DNA of 64,000 nt. It comes from Fusobacterium ulcerans. Its GTDB lineage: Bacteria; Fusobacteriota; Fusobacteriia; Fusobacteriales; Fusobacteriaceae. The first letter of the stretch is position 1. Each line of letters starts with the position of its first letter. The notes under the pieces are model-generated. The model did not search any database and was not told where the DNA came from. It saw nothing but the letters and a program-made list of their open reading frames with translations. The position numbers and the translations under genes were made by a program. Positions 17,414 to 26,668 of the stretch are shown piece after piece. The DNA lies in contig NZ_CP028105.1 of the NCBI RefSeq assembly GCF_003019675.1, positions 310,001-374,000 on the forward strand, written 5' to 3'.

Positions 17414-18520
17414 TTAAAAAACTTTTTTTAGAAGAATTTTCATATCTTCTAAACTGACTTTTTTTATATTTCCACTTGTACATATATCTTTTAAAGCTGA
17501 CTCTGCCATTTCTGGTATAAGCTCCATATATTGTTTTTCATCTACTCCCATTTCTCTCACACAGCTGGGTATTCCCAGAGTTTTATTAAGTACTTCCACT
17601 GCTACTGCTAAACTCTCTGCTCCTTCTGCTACTGTACTGCATGGAAATTCCATTTCTTTTGCAATTTCATAATATCTTCTAGTTGTCTCTTCATCAGAAG
17701 AATTAAATCTTATTATAAATGGCAGTATAGTTCCATTTGATCTTCCGTGAGACTTATGGAATTTTCCTCCAATAGCGTGTGCCAGACTGTGATTTATCCC
17801 AAGTCCTGATTTTTCAAAAGCAAATCCTGCTATACACGAAGCTTTTCCCATCTCTGTTCTCGCTTCTCTATCCTCTATATTGCTGTACATTCTTAGAAGA
17901 TTTTTAAATATCCCCCTTATTGCTGCCATTGCATATATTTGAGTATAAAGATTTGCACTTTTACAAGTATATGACTCTATTGCATGAGTAAGTGCATCTA
18001 TTCCTCCATCTGCAACTACTACTTTAGGAAGCGTCTTGGTAAATTCTGGATCAAGCACTGCTATTTTAGGTATCATTCCATCATCTTTAATAGGTATTTT
18101 TACATTATTTTCTCTGTCTGTAATAACTGCATAAGAAGTTACTTCTGAACCAGTACCGCAAGTTGTTGGTACAGCTAAAACAGGTATTTCCTTCCCAGTA
18201 TTTTTCATAAAATATGCTGCTGCTTTTGCTGAATCCAGTGTAGAGCCTCCTCCTAATGCTATTATCATTTCAGGAGAAAAATCTATTACCATATCCAATG
18301 CTTTTCTTATAGATTCCAGTGAAGGATCTACTTCTACTCCATCAAAGATTTCATATTGAATATTCATACTTTTTAAAATATTTTCTATTTTCTCTGCTAA
18401 ACCAACTTTTCTCATCATTGAGTCAGTTATAAAAATAATCTTTCTAGACTGTAAATTTTTTAAAACTTCTCCAACCCCTATTCCGGCAAATATTTCAGTG
18501 GTTGCCTGAAAAATTTCCAT
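17414..18520 (-). CDS. pduQ: Iron-dependent 1-propanol dehydrogenase PduQ
   Basis: This 368-residue group III (iron-type) alcohol dehydrogenase has the nucleotide loop IALGGGSTLDSAKA, VPTTCGTGSEVTSYAV and the metal-binding histidines in DALTHAIESYT, GINHSLAHAIGGKFHKSHG. PduQ reduces propionaldehyde to propanol and recycles NADH to NAD+ for PduP. Here the gene lies upstream of pduB with its own promoter rather than at the far end of the operon as in Salmonella. No terminator was seen before the pduB promoter, so pduQ transcripts may also run into pduB. Confidence 0.9.
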   Translation of the reverse strand: MEIFQATTEIFAGIGVGEVLKNLQSRKIIFITDSMMRKVGLAEKIENILKSMNIQYEIFDGVEVDPSLESIRKALDMVIDFSPEMIIALGGGSTLDSAKAAAYFMKNTGKEIPVLAVPTTCGTGSEVTSYAVITDRENNVKIPIKDDGMIPKIAVLDPEFTKTLPKVVVADGGIDALTHAIESYTCKSANLYTQIYAMAAIRGIFKNLLRMYSNIEDREARTEMGKASCIAGFAFEKSGLGINHSLAHAIGGKFHKSHGRSNGTILPFIIRFNSSDEETTRRYYEIAKEMEFPCSTVAEGAESLAVAVEVLNKTLGIPSCVREMGVDEKQYMELIPEMAESALKDICTSGNIKKVSLEDMKILLKKVF

Positions 18521-18572
18521 AATTTTACCTCCTGATTTTAAAAAAAATGGTTGATATATTTAGAATATTAAT

Positions 18573-18606
18573 ATATTATTAAATTAAATTGTCACAATAA
18601 TGTCAT
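18573..18606 (-). promoter_or_regulatory. pduQ promoter with PhoB-like 11-bp direct repeat
   Basis: On the minus strand, half-sites ATGACA (18601-18606) and GTGACA (18590-18595) are 11 bp apart. A TAATAT -10 box (18573-18578) lies exactly 11 bases past the second half-site, the same geometry as at pduB. An A-tract preceded by GTATT lies upstream in both. The site sits in the divergent region before the kinase gene, so it may also affect transcription of the regulators; no clear plus-strand promoter was found. Confidence 0.68.
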
Positions 18607-18672
18607 TTTATTTTTTTTCAATACAAATAATCTTAAATCATATCTTAGAAAAACAGATATCAGGAGATACCA

Positions 18673-20574
18673 ATGAGAATTCATAAAAAAATAGCAGTTT
18701 CAAACACTATTACTTTTATTATATTTTTAATAATAATATTCTTTCTAATGAGGGAATATATTGACCTTTCTAGCATAAAAAATACTTCTATACTAAAAAT
18801 AGCTGTATCTATTTTTATCTTTTTTCTATTCTCAAACTTTATAAGTAAATTTACACTTTTAAATATATATAATACATTAGAAAAATTTGATAAAACTATA
18901 ACAATGGTTAACGAAAAATTTATAGTTGATTTAAAAAACGAATTTATGAACATGGAAGATTGTTTTTATAAAGTATTTTCATCAGTTAAGACAGATATTA
19001 TGGATATTCTTGTAAAAGAAGGAGAGATAAAAAGAGAGAAGGAAAAAGCTGAAGCTCTCAGTGAAGAACTGAGATTATTAAATAAAAATCTAGAAAGCAT
19101 TGTAGCAACAAGAACAAAGGAGCTGATTATTTCAAAAGAAATTGCTGAGTCAGCAAACAGAGCTAAAAATGAGTTCCTAGCTAAAATAAGTCATGAGATG
19201 CGGACACCTTTAACTCCAATAATTGGTTATTCTCGTCTATTACTTAAAGAATTTCCTGATTCACCCCTTAAAGATAAACTTGATATAATACACACTTCTG
19301 GAGTAAAGCTTTTAAACTTCACTAATGAACTTTTAGATTTTTCTAAAATAGAAGCTGGAAAAGTAGATTTAAATTATGAATCTTTCAATATAAAAGAACT
19401 ATTTCAAGATATCTATCATGAGCATAGCACCCTTGCATCAAGCAAGAATATCAAATTTAAAATAGAGTTTTCTGCCAATGAAGTAATAATCTACTCAGAT
19501 AAAATGAAAATATACGAAATAGCTAAAAATCTTATTCATAATGCTATCAAATACACTGAAAAAGGTTTTGTTTTATGTGAAGTTGATATAAAAGATTCTT
19601 ATCTGTCTTTCAATGTATATGACAGTGGAATAGGAATTTCTAAAACTAATATAAACTATATTTTTGAAAGTTTTGGCCAGATAAATAAACAGTCTTCTGG
19701 GGCAGGGTTGGGACTCAGTATTACAAAAAAACTTGTGGAGATACTCAATGGTACTATTGAAGTGGAAAGTAAAGTTTTAATAGGTACAACTTTTAAAGTG
19801 AAAATCCCTATTGAAATTTTTCATAGAAAAAATGAGAATTTCTCTGCTATCCTTACAAAAATTTTAAATTCTAATAACCAAAATATAAAATCTATAATAT
19901 TAAAAAGCATCTTAAAGTTTCCTATCAGACTTAAAAATTTAAAGTCTGCCTATAAAAAACAGGATGTGGAAAAAATAAGAGAGATCAATCACCTTATACT
20001 AGGAACATATGGCAATCTCAATCTTACTCTTATTTATGACATATCAAAGAATATTTCTAATGAACTAAAGAAAGAACATATCAATTTTGACAGTATACTT
20101 TCCCACATTGAAGAGCTTGAAAGAATGACGCACACTTTGGACTACAGCGATCTTTTCAATGTATATTTAAATTTTAAGAATAAAAAAATTAAACTTCTTA
20201 TTGCAGAAGATGTTGAAGAAAACAGAGACTTCTTAAAAGCTATACTTGAATCACCTTTGATAGAGGTTATCTGTGTAGAAAATGGTCTTCTAGCTTTAAA
20301 AGAGATACATAACCAAAAATTTGATATTGTATTTCTTGATATACAGATGCCTGTAATGGATGGAGTTCAGGCTATATCCCATATAAAATCAAAAGCTGAA
20401 TTAAAGGATATTCCAGTAATAGCTCTTACTGCTCAAGCTATAATCGGAGATAAAGAAAAATATCTTCCCTATGGTTTTGATGGTTATATTACGAAACCTA
20501 TTAATGAATCTGTTTTATTCAGTTATTTAGAATATTTTACATTTAGTGGAAAAAAAGGTGATAATAATGATTAA
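18673..20574 (+). CDS. Hybrid membrane histidine kinase without a recognisable sensor domain
   Basis: This 633-residue protein has two N-terminal membrane helices (about 10-26 and 43-59) with a loop of only some 16 residues, then a coiled coil (about 60-165). HisKA follows with the phospho-His at 174 (KISHEMRTPL), then HATPase with N box around 286-294 and G boxes DSGIGIS and GAGLGLSI. Residues 390-500 resemble a degenerate HPt domain (H440 in NHLILGTYGNL), and a C-terminal receiver domain has Asp556 (FLDIQMPVMDG) and Lys608. The missing sensor domain and the adjacent PocR gene suggest an external ligand sensor. It overlaps the regulator gene by eight bases. Confidence 0.92.
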   Translation: MRIHKKIAVSNTITFIIFLIIIFFLMREYIDLSSIKNTSILKIAVSIFIFFLFSNFISKFTLLNIYNTLEKFDKTITMVNEKFIVDLKNEFMNMEDCFYKVFSSVKTDIMDILVKEGEIKREKEKAEALSEELRLLNKNLESIVATRTKELIISKEIAESANRAKNEFLAKISHEMRTPLTPIIGYSRLLLKEFPDSPLKDKLDIIHTSGVKLLNFTNELLDFSKIEAGKVDLNYESFNIKELFQDIYHEHSTLASSKNIKFKIEFSANEVIIYSDKMKIYEIAKNLIHNAIKYTEKGFVLCEVDIKDSYLSFNVYDSGIGISKTNINYIFESFGQINKQSSGAGLGLSITKKLVEILNGTIEVESKVLIGTTFKVKIPIEIFHRKNENFSAILTKILNSNNQNIKSIILKSILKFPIRLKNLKSAYKKQDVEKIREINHLILGTYGNLNLTLIYDISKNISNELKKEHINFDSILSHIEELERMTHTLDYSDLFNVYLNFKNKKIKLLIAEDVEENRDFLKAILESPLIEVICVENGLLALKEIHNQKFDIVFLDIQMPVMDGVQAISHIKSKAELKDIPVIALTAQAIIGDKEKYLPYGFDGYITKPINESVLFSYLEYFTFSGKKGDNND

Positions 20575-21238
20575 CTTATTAATTATTGAAGATTCTGAGG
20601 AGACAAGAGACTTTCTGAAAGTTATTCTTTCTGAGGAGGCAAATATCAATATTTTAGAAGCTTCATCAGTTGCAGAGGGATTAAAAATAGTTAAAAGGGA
20701 TATTCCCAATATTATTCTTTTAGATTTATCATTACCAGATGGAAGTGGAAGTTCCATTTGTAAAGAAGTAAGAGGAAATTCTGAATTTTATGGTTCTCCA
20801 TTTATTCTTGCACTTACTGCTGATACTTCTCAGGAAAGTGTAAATACAAATCTGGAATTAGGCTGTGATGATTATATCAAGAAACCTTTTGATCCTAAGG
20901 AACTTCTTATAAGAATAAAAAAATTTACCAGCAGAATACCAAAGGACAAAGAATTTTTACAATATGAAAATATAAAAATATTTCTAAATAATAAAGTTGT
21001 CACTTATAATAACGAAAATATAGTACTTTCAAAAAATGAATTTGAACTGCTCTCATATTTTATTCTAAATAGAGGACTTTTGCTCACAAGAGTAACCATT
21101 CTGGATAATGTATGGAATGAAAATTTTGATATTAGTGATAAAGCTGTAGATCAGTGTTTAAAAAGATTAAGAAAAAAACTTCCTATTTTAAATGAAGTTT
21201 TAATTTCAAAAAGAGGTTTTGGCTATATATTAAAATAA
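20567..21238 (+). CDS. OmpR/PhoB-family response regulator, likely pdu activator
   Basis: This 223-residue protein has a receiver domain with Asp53 (LLDLSLPDGSG) and Lys105, followed by an OmpR-type winged helix (about 130-223; LSKNEFELLSYFILN, then SDKAVDQCLKRLRKKL as recognition region, ending RGFGYILK). The start at 20567 is preferred because AAGGTG lies correctly before it and it overlaps the kinase stop by eight bases; an upstream in-frame ATG at 20546 lacks a site. Members of this family bind direct repeats spaced about 11 bp, as found before pduB and pduQ. Confidence 0.93.
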   Translation: MINLLIIEDSEETRDFLKVILSEEANINILEASSVAEGLKIVKRDIPNIILLDLSLPDGSGSSICKEVRGNSEFYGSPFILALTADTSQESVNTNLELGCDDYIKKPFDPKELLIRIKKFTSRIPKDKEFLQYENIKIFLNNKVVTYNNENIVLSKNEFELLSYFILNRGLLLTRVTILDNVWNENFDISDKAVDQCLKRLRKKLPILNEVLISKRGFGYILK

Positions 21239-21254
21239 GGAGAATGATATTTTT

Positions 21255-22088
21255 ATGAATAATTCAGAAAAAAATAGTAAATTTCCAGAATTTTTAGATA
21301 TTGAGTTTTTTCAAATACTTCAGGACAGATTGGCAGAAGAGTTTGGAATTGGAAGCGTCATAACAGATATAAATGGACTCCCCTTAACTACACCAAGCAA
21401 TTTTTCCGATTTTTGTATTAAACATACTAGAGGAACAGAAATTGGAATGAAGAAATGCATGCTTTGTGATGCTTATGGGGGATTAAAAGCGAAATCTCTA
21501 AAAAAGCCCATTGTTTATAGATGTCATGCAGGATTGATAGATTTTGCCAGCCCTATTATAATGGGAGATACTTTAGTTGGCTGTTTTCTTTGTGGACAGG
21601 TTCTTTCTGAGAAACCAGATGAAGATAAATTTAGAAAAATAGCTCATGAAATAGGAATTGATGAAGATATATATATTGAAGCTTTGAGAAAAGTAAAAAT
21701 ACTCCCTTATGAAAAAATAGAGTATATAGCTGATTTTGTCTATGAAATCTCTTCAAGAATATCTAATTTTACCTCTCACCAGAATACTGGAATGTCTGCC
21801 AGTGAATGTTGCAGAAAAAGTATGGAAGAATTTGATAATTTTTTAGACAGAGTAAAAAACAAAAATCTTTCTTTAGAAAAAAATATAGTTAAAAATGGAT
21901 TTCAATTTAATTATATTTTAAATAAAATACATGATACCTTATTTAAAAAGTTTTCCATTGATGAGGAAAAACTTTATCAAATTGAAGAAAATATGAATAC
22001 TTTTTCAAATGAAACATTTAAAATGACAGAAAAAATAAAAGACACAGGTAAAAATTTCAGTTCTTTTGATATAAATGAATTAAAATAA
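21255..22088 (+). CDS. Free-standing PocR-domain ligand-sensor protein
   Basis: This 277-residue protein has a PocR domain at about residues 12-175 (cysteines in KKCMLCDAYGG, YRCHAGLIDFASPI and GCFLCGQVL are typical). PocR domains bind small diols and similar hydrocarbon derivatives; in Salmonella PocR the domain is fused to an AraC-type DNA-binding domain. Here no DNA-binding or kinase domain follows, only a helical, partly coiled C-terminus (about 185-277). It is 16 bases downstream of the response regulator, in the same transcript. It probably supplies the 1,2-propanediol signal to the kinase by protein contact (inference). Confidence 0.85.
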   Translation: MNNSEKNSKFPEFLDIEFFQILQDRLAEEFGIGSVITDINGLPLTTPSNFSDFCIKHTRGTEIGMKKCMLCDAYGGLKAKSLKKPIVYRCHAGLIDFASPIIMGDTLVGCFLCGQVLSEKPDEDKFRKIAHEIGIDEDIYIEALRKVKILPYEKIEYIADFVYEISSRISNFTSHQNTGMSASECCRKSMEEFDNFLDRVKNKNLSLEKNIVKNGFQFNYILNKIHDTLFKKFSIDEEKLYQIEENMNTFSNETFKMTEKIKDTGKNFSSFDINELK

Positions 22089-22103
22089 AAAATATATCTT
22101 ATC

Positions 22104-22142
22104 AAAAAGAGGATGCAATTCCAAAACTGCATCCTCTTTTTT
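22104..22142. terminator. Bidirectional terminator between the PocR gene and mgtA
   Basis: AAAAAGAGGATGCA pairs with TGCATCCTCTTTTT around a 10-base loop, with a T run on each strand outside. It ends both the rightward regulatory trio and the leftward mgtA transcript. Confidence 0.9.
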
Positions 22143-22147
22143 AAATT

Positions 22148-24895
22148 CTATAAAAGCTCTCCATAACGTCTTACATATATCTTTTTCAAGAATGTAACCA
22201 ATACCATATAAAGTATAACTGTAACTATAAGGAAAGGCCAATATACAGCTGGTAGAACTGTAAGACCTATCATCTCTCCAAGTTTTGTATATGGAATTAA
22301 TGAAAGGAACAATATTCCACTGCAAGTAAGGAAAGTTACTGATAATGAAGCTCTGCTTTGAATAAATGGAATTTTTGGTGTTCTTATCATATGGATAACC
22401 AGTGTCTGCGTCCACATAGATTCAACAAACCATCCTGTTTGAAACAAAGCTATAAACATAGTTCTCATTGATTCATCTGATGCAGGAATCATATGATAAG
22501 GAAGTCCTCCAGATACAAACATTGGGCATATTATAAAATAAAGTACAAGATATGTTGTTATATCAAATATTGAACTTGTAGGCCCTATCCATAGCATAAA
22601 TTTTCCAACAGATGAAGCATCCCATTTTCTTGGTATTCTCAGAAATTCATCATCTACATTATCCCAAGGAATAGCAGTACAAGAAAGATCATAAATCAAG
22701 TTTAAAAATATTAATTGTACACTCATCATAGGTAAAAATGGAATGAAAGCACTTGCTGCAAGTACTGAGAACATATTTCCAAAATTTGATGAAGCTGTCA
22801 TTTTTATATATTTTATCATATTGGCATATGTTTTACGTCCCTCTATTATTCCCTCTTCAAGCACCATAAGATCTTTTTCCAAAAGAATAATATCTGCTGA
22901 TTCTTTCGCAATATCCACTGCTGTATCCACTGATATTCCTATATCTGCTGCCTTCATAGCAGCTGCATCATTTATTCCGTCTCCCATAAATCCAACAGTA
23001 TGTCCATTGTCACGAAGTACTTTCACTATTCTAGCTTTTTGATCAGGAGAAAGTTTTGCAAAGACGCTTATATTTTCTGCTGCTTTTCCTAATTCATAAT
23101 CACTCATTTTTTCTAAGTCAGAACCTAAAAGTATCTTCTCTACTTTAAGTCCCACTTTTTGGCATATACTTCTTGTAACCTTATCATTATCCCCTGTTAG
23201 AATTTTAGTAGTTACTCCATATTCTTTTAATGCCTGTATAGCTCTGGCAGTCGTCTCTTTTGGCGGATCAAGGAAAGCAAGGTACCCTATAAGAACCATG
23301 TCACATTCATCTTTCACTCCAAAAGCACCAACTGGAGATGGATTTGTTTTTTGTGCTACTGCTATAACTCTCATTCCATCTTCATTTAAATTATCTACTG
23401 TTTGAAGTATATCTTTTTTTAATTCCTCATTTAAAAGTTCTACTTTTCCTTTATATTCCACAAATTTACATATAGAAAGCATTTCCTCTACTGCTCCCTT
23501 AGTAATCATCTGTGTTTTTCCATTACCGCCTTCAACAACCACTGTCATACGACGACGAGAAAAATCAAATGGTATCTCATCTACTTTTTTATACATCTCA
23601 TTTAATTTTCTTAAAGAAACATCCTCTCTGCTTTCCTCTTCTGTCCTTTGAATTATAGATACATCCATGAGATTTTTAAGCCCTGTCTGATACCAGCTGT
23701 TAAGAAAAGCATGACGAAGAACACGGCTGTCCTCTTTTCCATGGACATCCATATGATATTCCAATACTACTTTATCCTGTGTCAAAGTTCCAGTTTTATC
23801 TGTACAAAGAATGTCCATAGCTCCAAAATTCTGAATAGAATTAAGATTTTTTACTATAGTCTTTTTCTTTGACATAGATACTGCACCCTTTGCCAGACAA
23901 GTAGTCACTATCATAGGAAGCATTTCAGGAGTAAGTCCTACTGCTATTGATACTGCAAAAAGAAAAGCCTGTATCCAGTTTCCTTTTGTTATTCCATTAA
24001 TAAAAAATACCACTGGAACCATTACCAGCATGAAACGGATAAGCACCCATGAAACTGAGTTTACACCTTTTTCAAAGCTTGTAACTACCGGCTCTTCTGA
24101 TATTGATTGTGCCATTGAACCAAATATAGTATCATCACCAACAGAAATTACTACTCCAGTAGCTGCCCCACTGATAACATTACTTCCCATAAATGCCAAA
24201 TTATTATACTCAGTAAGAGTTTCCTTTTTTTCTTTTGATACCTCTGGTATTTTCTCCAAAGGTTCACTTTCTCCAGTTAAAGCCGACTGGCTAATAAATA
24301 AATCCTTAGCTTCAATTATTCTCATATCTGCTGGAATCATATCTCCAGCTGCAAGATGGACTATATCTCCCACTACAACTTCTTCCAGAGGTATCTCTTT
24401 TTTTCCATCTTCCAGTCTTTCTACACATGTAGTAGTGGTAATCATTTCAAGAAGCCTTTCTGCTGCATTATTGCTTCTTGCCTCTTGTATAAAACGAAGT
24501 GCTCCTGATATCAGTACCATAGTTAAAATTATTGTTACAGTCATAATATCTATATCTTCAGGAGTATTATGATAAATAGGAAGAATAATATCTGTTATTC
24601 CAGATACTATTGCTAAGCAAAAAAGTATTGCTGTAAAAGGATTTATAAAAGCATCACATATCTTTTTGAAAAGAGATTTTTTCTTTCCTTGTGTCACCTT
24701 ATTTTTTCCATACTTTTCTTTAGAAAATTTTACTCTCTCCTTTGCTATCCCTTTTACTGTACTTCCTAATCTCTTTAATATGTCAGCAGTATCATTATTT
24801 GCTGCATATTCCATTCTTACATTTACCTCGTCTCTGTGGACTGATTTTTCTGTGATTTTTCTTAGATTAGTTTTTTTCATTTTTTCTTTCATCAT
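22148..24895 (-). CDS. mgtA: Magnesium-importing P-type ATPase MgtA
   Basis: This 915-residue P3B-type ATPase has TGES in the actuator domain ([12 protein letters not shown]), the phosphorylation motif [10 protein letters not shown], and [18 protein letters not shown], with ten predicted helices (four before the P-domain, six after). Length and sequence fit MgtA/MgtB Mg2+ importers of the cytoplasmic membrane. The 5' leader contains an M-box magnesium riboswitch with a terminator, direct evidence for control by Mg2+. A strong AAAGGAGGA site precedes the start. Confidence 0.95.
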   Translation of the reverse strand: MMKEKMKKTNLRKITEKSVHRDEVNVRMEYAANNDTADILKRLGSTVKGIAKERVKFSKEKYGKNKVTQGKKKSLFKKICDAFINPFTAILFCLAIVSGITDIILPIYHNTPEDIDIMTVTIILTMVLISGALRFIQEARSNNAAERLLEMITTTTCVERLEDGKKEIPLEEVVVGDIVHLAAGDMIPADMRIIEAKDLFISQSALTGESEPLEKIPEVSKEKKETLTEYNNLAFMGSNVISGAATGVVISVGDDTIFGSMAQSISEEPVVTSFEKGVNSVSWVLIRFMLVMVPVVFFINGITKGNWIQAFLFAVSIAVGLTPEMLPMIVTTCLAKGAVSMSKKKTIVKNLNSIQNFGAMDILCTDKTGTLTQDKVVLEYHMDVHGKEDSRVLRHAFLNSWYQTGLKNLMDVSIIQRTEEESREDVSLRKLNEMYKKVDEIPFDFSRRRMTVVVEGGNGKTQMITKGAVEEMLSICKFVEYKGKVELLNEELKKDILQTVDNLNEDGMRVIAVAQKTNPSPVGAFGVKDECDMVLIGYLAFLDPPKETTARAIQALKEYGVTTKILTGDNDKVTRSICQKVGLKVEKILLGSDLEKMSDYELGKAAENISVFAKLSPDQKARIVKVLRDNGHTVGFMGDGINDAAAMKAADIGISVDTAVDIAKESADIILLEKDLMVLEEGIIEGRKTYANMIKYIKMTASSNFGNMFSVLAASAFIPFLPMMSVQLIFLNLIYDLSCTAIPWDNVDDEFLRIPRKWDASSVGKFMLWIGPTSSIFDITTYLVLYFIICPMFVSGGLPYHMIPASDESMRTMFIALFQTGWFVESMWTQTLVIHMIRTPKIPFIQSRASLSVTFLTCSGILFLSLIPYTKLGEMIGLTVLPAVYWPFLIVTVILYMVLVTFLKKIYVRRYGELL

Positions 24896-24990
24896 TGGTC
24901 TGTTCCTCCTTTACTTTCTAATAAGTTTCTGAAAGCAGCAGAACATAGCTGAAAGAACAAAGATTATATATTATATATTTTTACAGAGCA

Positions 24991-25077
24991 GAAGGATGGA
25001 CATTCAGCCTCATCTATTCTGCTCATACTCTGCCCTTTCAGGTCTGTACTGTTACTATTTCCCGTGTCCATCCTTCT
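24991..25077 (-). ncRNA. Unidentified structured leader between the M-box terminator and mgtA
   Basis: Two perfectly complementary 13-base arms (24991-25003 and 25065-25077) close a 61-base A/G-rich loop, in the 5' leader of mgtA after the riboswitch terminator. The loop contains CTGAAAG (25035-25041, minus strand), complementary to CTTTCAG repeated at 24949-24955 and 24929-24935 just before the mgtA ribosome site. That would allow a second, translational control step. No named RNA family was recognised. Confidence 0.5.
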
Positions 25078-25109
25078 CACCTCGCTATTTTCTAAAAATT
25101 ATTTTTAAT

Positions 25110-25150
25110 AAAAAAATCCCATACCAAAGCAAAAACAATGGTATGGGAAA
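25110..25150 (-). terminator. Riboswitch-controlled terminator in the mgtA leader
   Basis: CCCATACC/GGTATGGG arms (25140-25147 and 25118-25125 on the minus strand) with additional pairing inside are followed by seven T. It lies just downstream of the M-box, the usual expression platform where Mg2+ binding favours termination. Confidence 0.9.
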
Positions 25151-25186
25151 ATATCCCAAAATACAAAAATCACTATAATATGATTT

Positions 25187-25338
25187 ACGCCACCGTTTGA
25201 GCTTTAACTCTACAGGGCGGTGAAGTTGCATTAGATGATACCTTGGTTTCGATATCGCCTGTTCAAACCAACGCATAGTGTCTCCACTATTTTGCGGCAG
25301 CAACCCATATCCCTGTAGTAGCCTTACCTACCGGATCT
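25187..25338 (-). ncRNA. M-box (ykoK) magnesium riboswitch
   Basis: The minus strand carries the conserved M-box blocks in order: GGTAGGTAAGGCTACTACAG, GGTTGCTGCCGC, the ACGC-like arm around ATAGTGGAGACACTAT, GAAACCAAGGTATCATC, then AATGCAACTT, CCTGTAG and TTAAAGCTCAAACGG. It begins about ten bases after a consensus promoter and is followed by a terminator and then mgtA. High Mg2+ should compact the aptamer and stop transcription. Confidence 0.92.
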
Positions 25339-25353
25339 ATTTTATTCATGTCT

Positions 25354-25382
25354 ATTGTAGATGTTATTCTTATTTTTGTCAA
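25354..25382 (-). promoter_or_regulatory. Consensus promoter of the mgtA leader
   Basis: Minus strand TTGACA (25377-25382), a 17-base spacer and TACAAT (25354-25359). It places the transcript start within about ten bases of the first M-box block. Confidence 0.9.
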
Positions 25383-25472
25383 GAACTTTTTTTGTCACCA
25401 AAATCAAAACCAGGTTCTTTTCAAGAATAGATCATCAAAATGAATTGTATTTTTATATTATTTTTTATTTTT

Positions 25473-26618
25473 TTAAGCTTGATATTTTAATTTGCCCTTT
25501 ACAAAAGTCATATCAACAGAATAATCGTCATTTAATACAACAAGGTCTGCATCTTTTCCTTCTGATATCTCTCCAGTATTAAGTCCAAATTCTTTAGCTG
25601 CATTTGTACTTGTCATTTTAACTGCATCAAAGATACTGTATCCTAATTCAATAACATTTTTAAATGCTTTATCTAAAGTAAGTACACTTCCAGCCAGTGA
25701 ATCATTACCTACAAGTCTTGCCTGACTGTCTTTTACATAAACATCAAGTTCTCCAAGTTTATAATTTCCATCAGGAAGTCCAGTTGCACTCATAGCATCT
25801 GTAATACATTCTACTTTATCTACACCTTTTGCTTTTAACAAAAGTCTTACTGCTTCTGGATGTACATGTATTTTATCAAATATAATTTCTGCCATTACAG
25901 CATCATTAGTTAATACTGCCCCTACTACTCCAGGTTCTCTGTGAGTAAATCCTCTCATTCCGTTATATGTATGTGTTGAGTGACTTAATCCAGCTTTTAT
26001 AGCTTTCTGCACATCATCAAAATTTACAGCTGAATGTCCTACTGATACCACTACACCATTTTCTTTTAAAAATTTGATTGCTTCAAGTGTAGTTTCATCT
26101 TTAGGTGATAATGAAAATAATTTTACAAGTCCCGGTTTTACACTTAAATATTCTTTTATTTCTTCTATACCAGCTGGCTTCATATATTTTTCATTTTGAG
26201 CACCTTTATATTGTATATCAAAATAAGGTCCTTCCATATGAGCTCCAAATATATTTGCTCCGTCTAATTCTTTATCTTGTACTTCTGCTACTTTCTCCAA
26301 AACATTTTTCAATATTTCTTTTGTACTTGTAAGAGTTGTAGCTAGAAAATTAGTAGTTCCATGTTTCACTACAAATGATGAAATAGTTTTTAATGCTTCC
26401 ACAGTACCATCCATAGCGTCTGCTCCATATGCCCCGTGGATATGTGCATCAATAAATCCAGGTACTACATATTTTCCTTTTAAATCTATTCCATTTTCAT
26501 ATAATGGATTTTCTTTTTCTGTTATTTTTTTTATTTTACCATCTATTATTAATAAATCTCCTGAAACAATTCTATTTGCCAAAACAAATTTCCCATTTTT
26601 TAAAAGTATTTTTTCCAT
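25473..26618 (-). CDS. nagA: N-acetylglucosamine-6-phosphate deacetylase NagA
   Basis: This amidohydrolase of about 381 residues converts GlcNAc-6-phosphate to glucosamine-6-phosphate plus acetate. It has the metal-site motif GFIDAHIHGAYG, the HMEGPYF segment, VGHSAV, THTYNGMRGF and the catalytic Asp region ITDAMSATG. The start at 26618 is preferred over an in-frame ATG three codons upstream, because GAGGAG touches that earlier ATG but is correctly spaced for this one. It stands alone; nagB or a PTS is not adjacent. Confidence 0.93.
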   Translation of the reverse strand: MEKILLKNGKFVLANRIVSGDLLIIDGKIKKITEKENPLYENGIDLKGKYVVPGFIDAHIHGAYGADAMDGTVEALKTISSFVVKHGTTNFLATTLTSTKEILKNVLEKVAEVQDKELDGANIFGAHMEGPYFDIQYKGAQNEKYMKPAGIEEIKEYLSVKPGLVKLFSLSPKDETTLEAIKFLKENGVVVSVGHSAVNFDDVQKAIKAGLSHSTHTYNGMRGFTHREPGVVGAVLTNDAVMAEIIFDKIHVHPEAVRLLLKAKGVDKVECITDAMSATGLPDGNYKLGELDVYVKDSQARLVGNDSLAGSVLTLDKAFKNVIELGYSIFDAVKMTSTNAAKEFGLNTGEISEGKDADLVVLNDDYSVDMTFVKGKLKYQA

Positions 26619-26668
26619 ATACCTCATCTCCTCTTGGGGTTTTGAATTTTAAAAACATAATTTTTATC

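Noticed and set aside
17302-18672. Cobalamin riboswitch or catabolite (cre) site controlling pdu
   Set aside because: The upstream regions are too short and lack the B12-box consensus; no cre-like palindrome was recognised.
4205-22088. Ethanolamine (eut) locus
   Set aside because: Only one eutJ-like gene is present; EutBC ammonia lyase, EutA and EutVW are absent, and the dehydratase genes are pduCDE.
22148-24895. Calcium or heavy-metal P-type ATPase
   Set aside because: The sequence type, length of 915 residues and M-box leader fit MgtA. No metal-binding CxxC N-terminal domain is present.
24991-25077. T-box leader in the mgtA upstream region
   Set aside because: An AATAGTAA-like segment recalls T-box stem I, but no T-box UGGNACC antiterminator sequence is present, and the downstream gene is a Mg2+ transporter.
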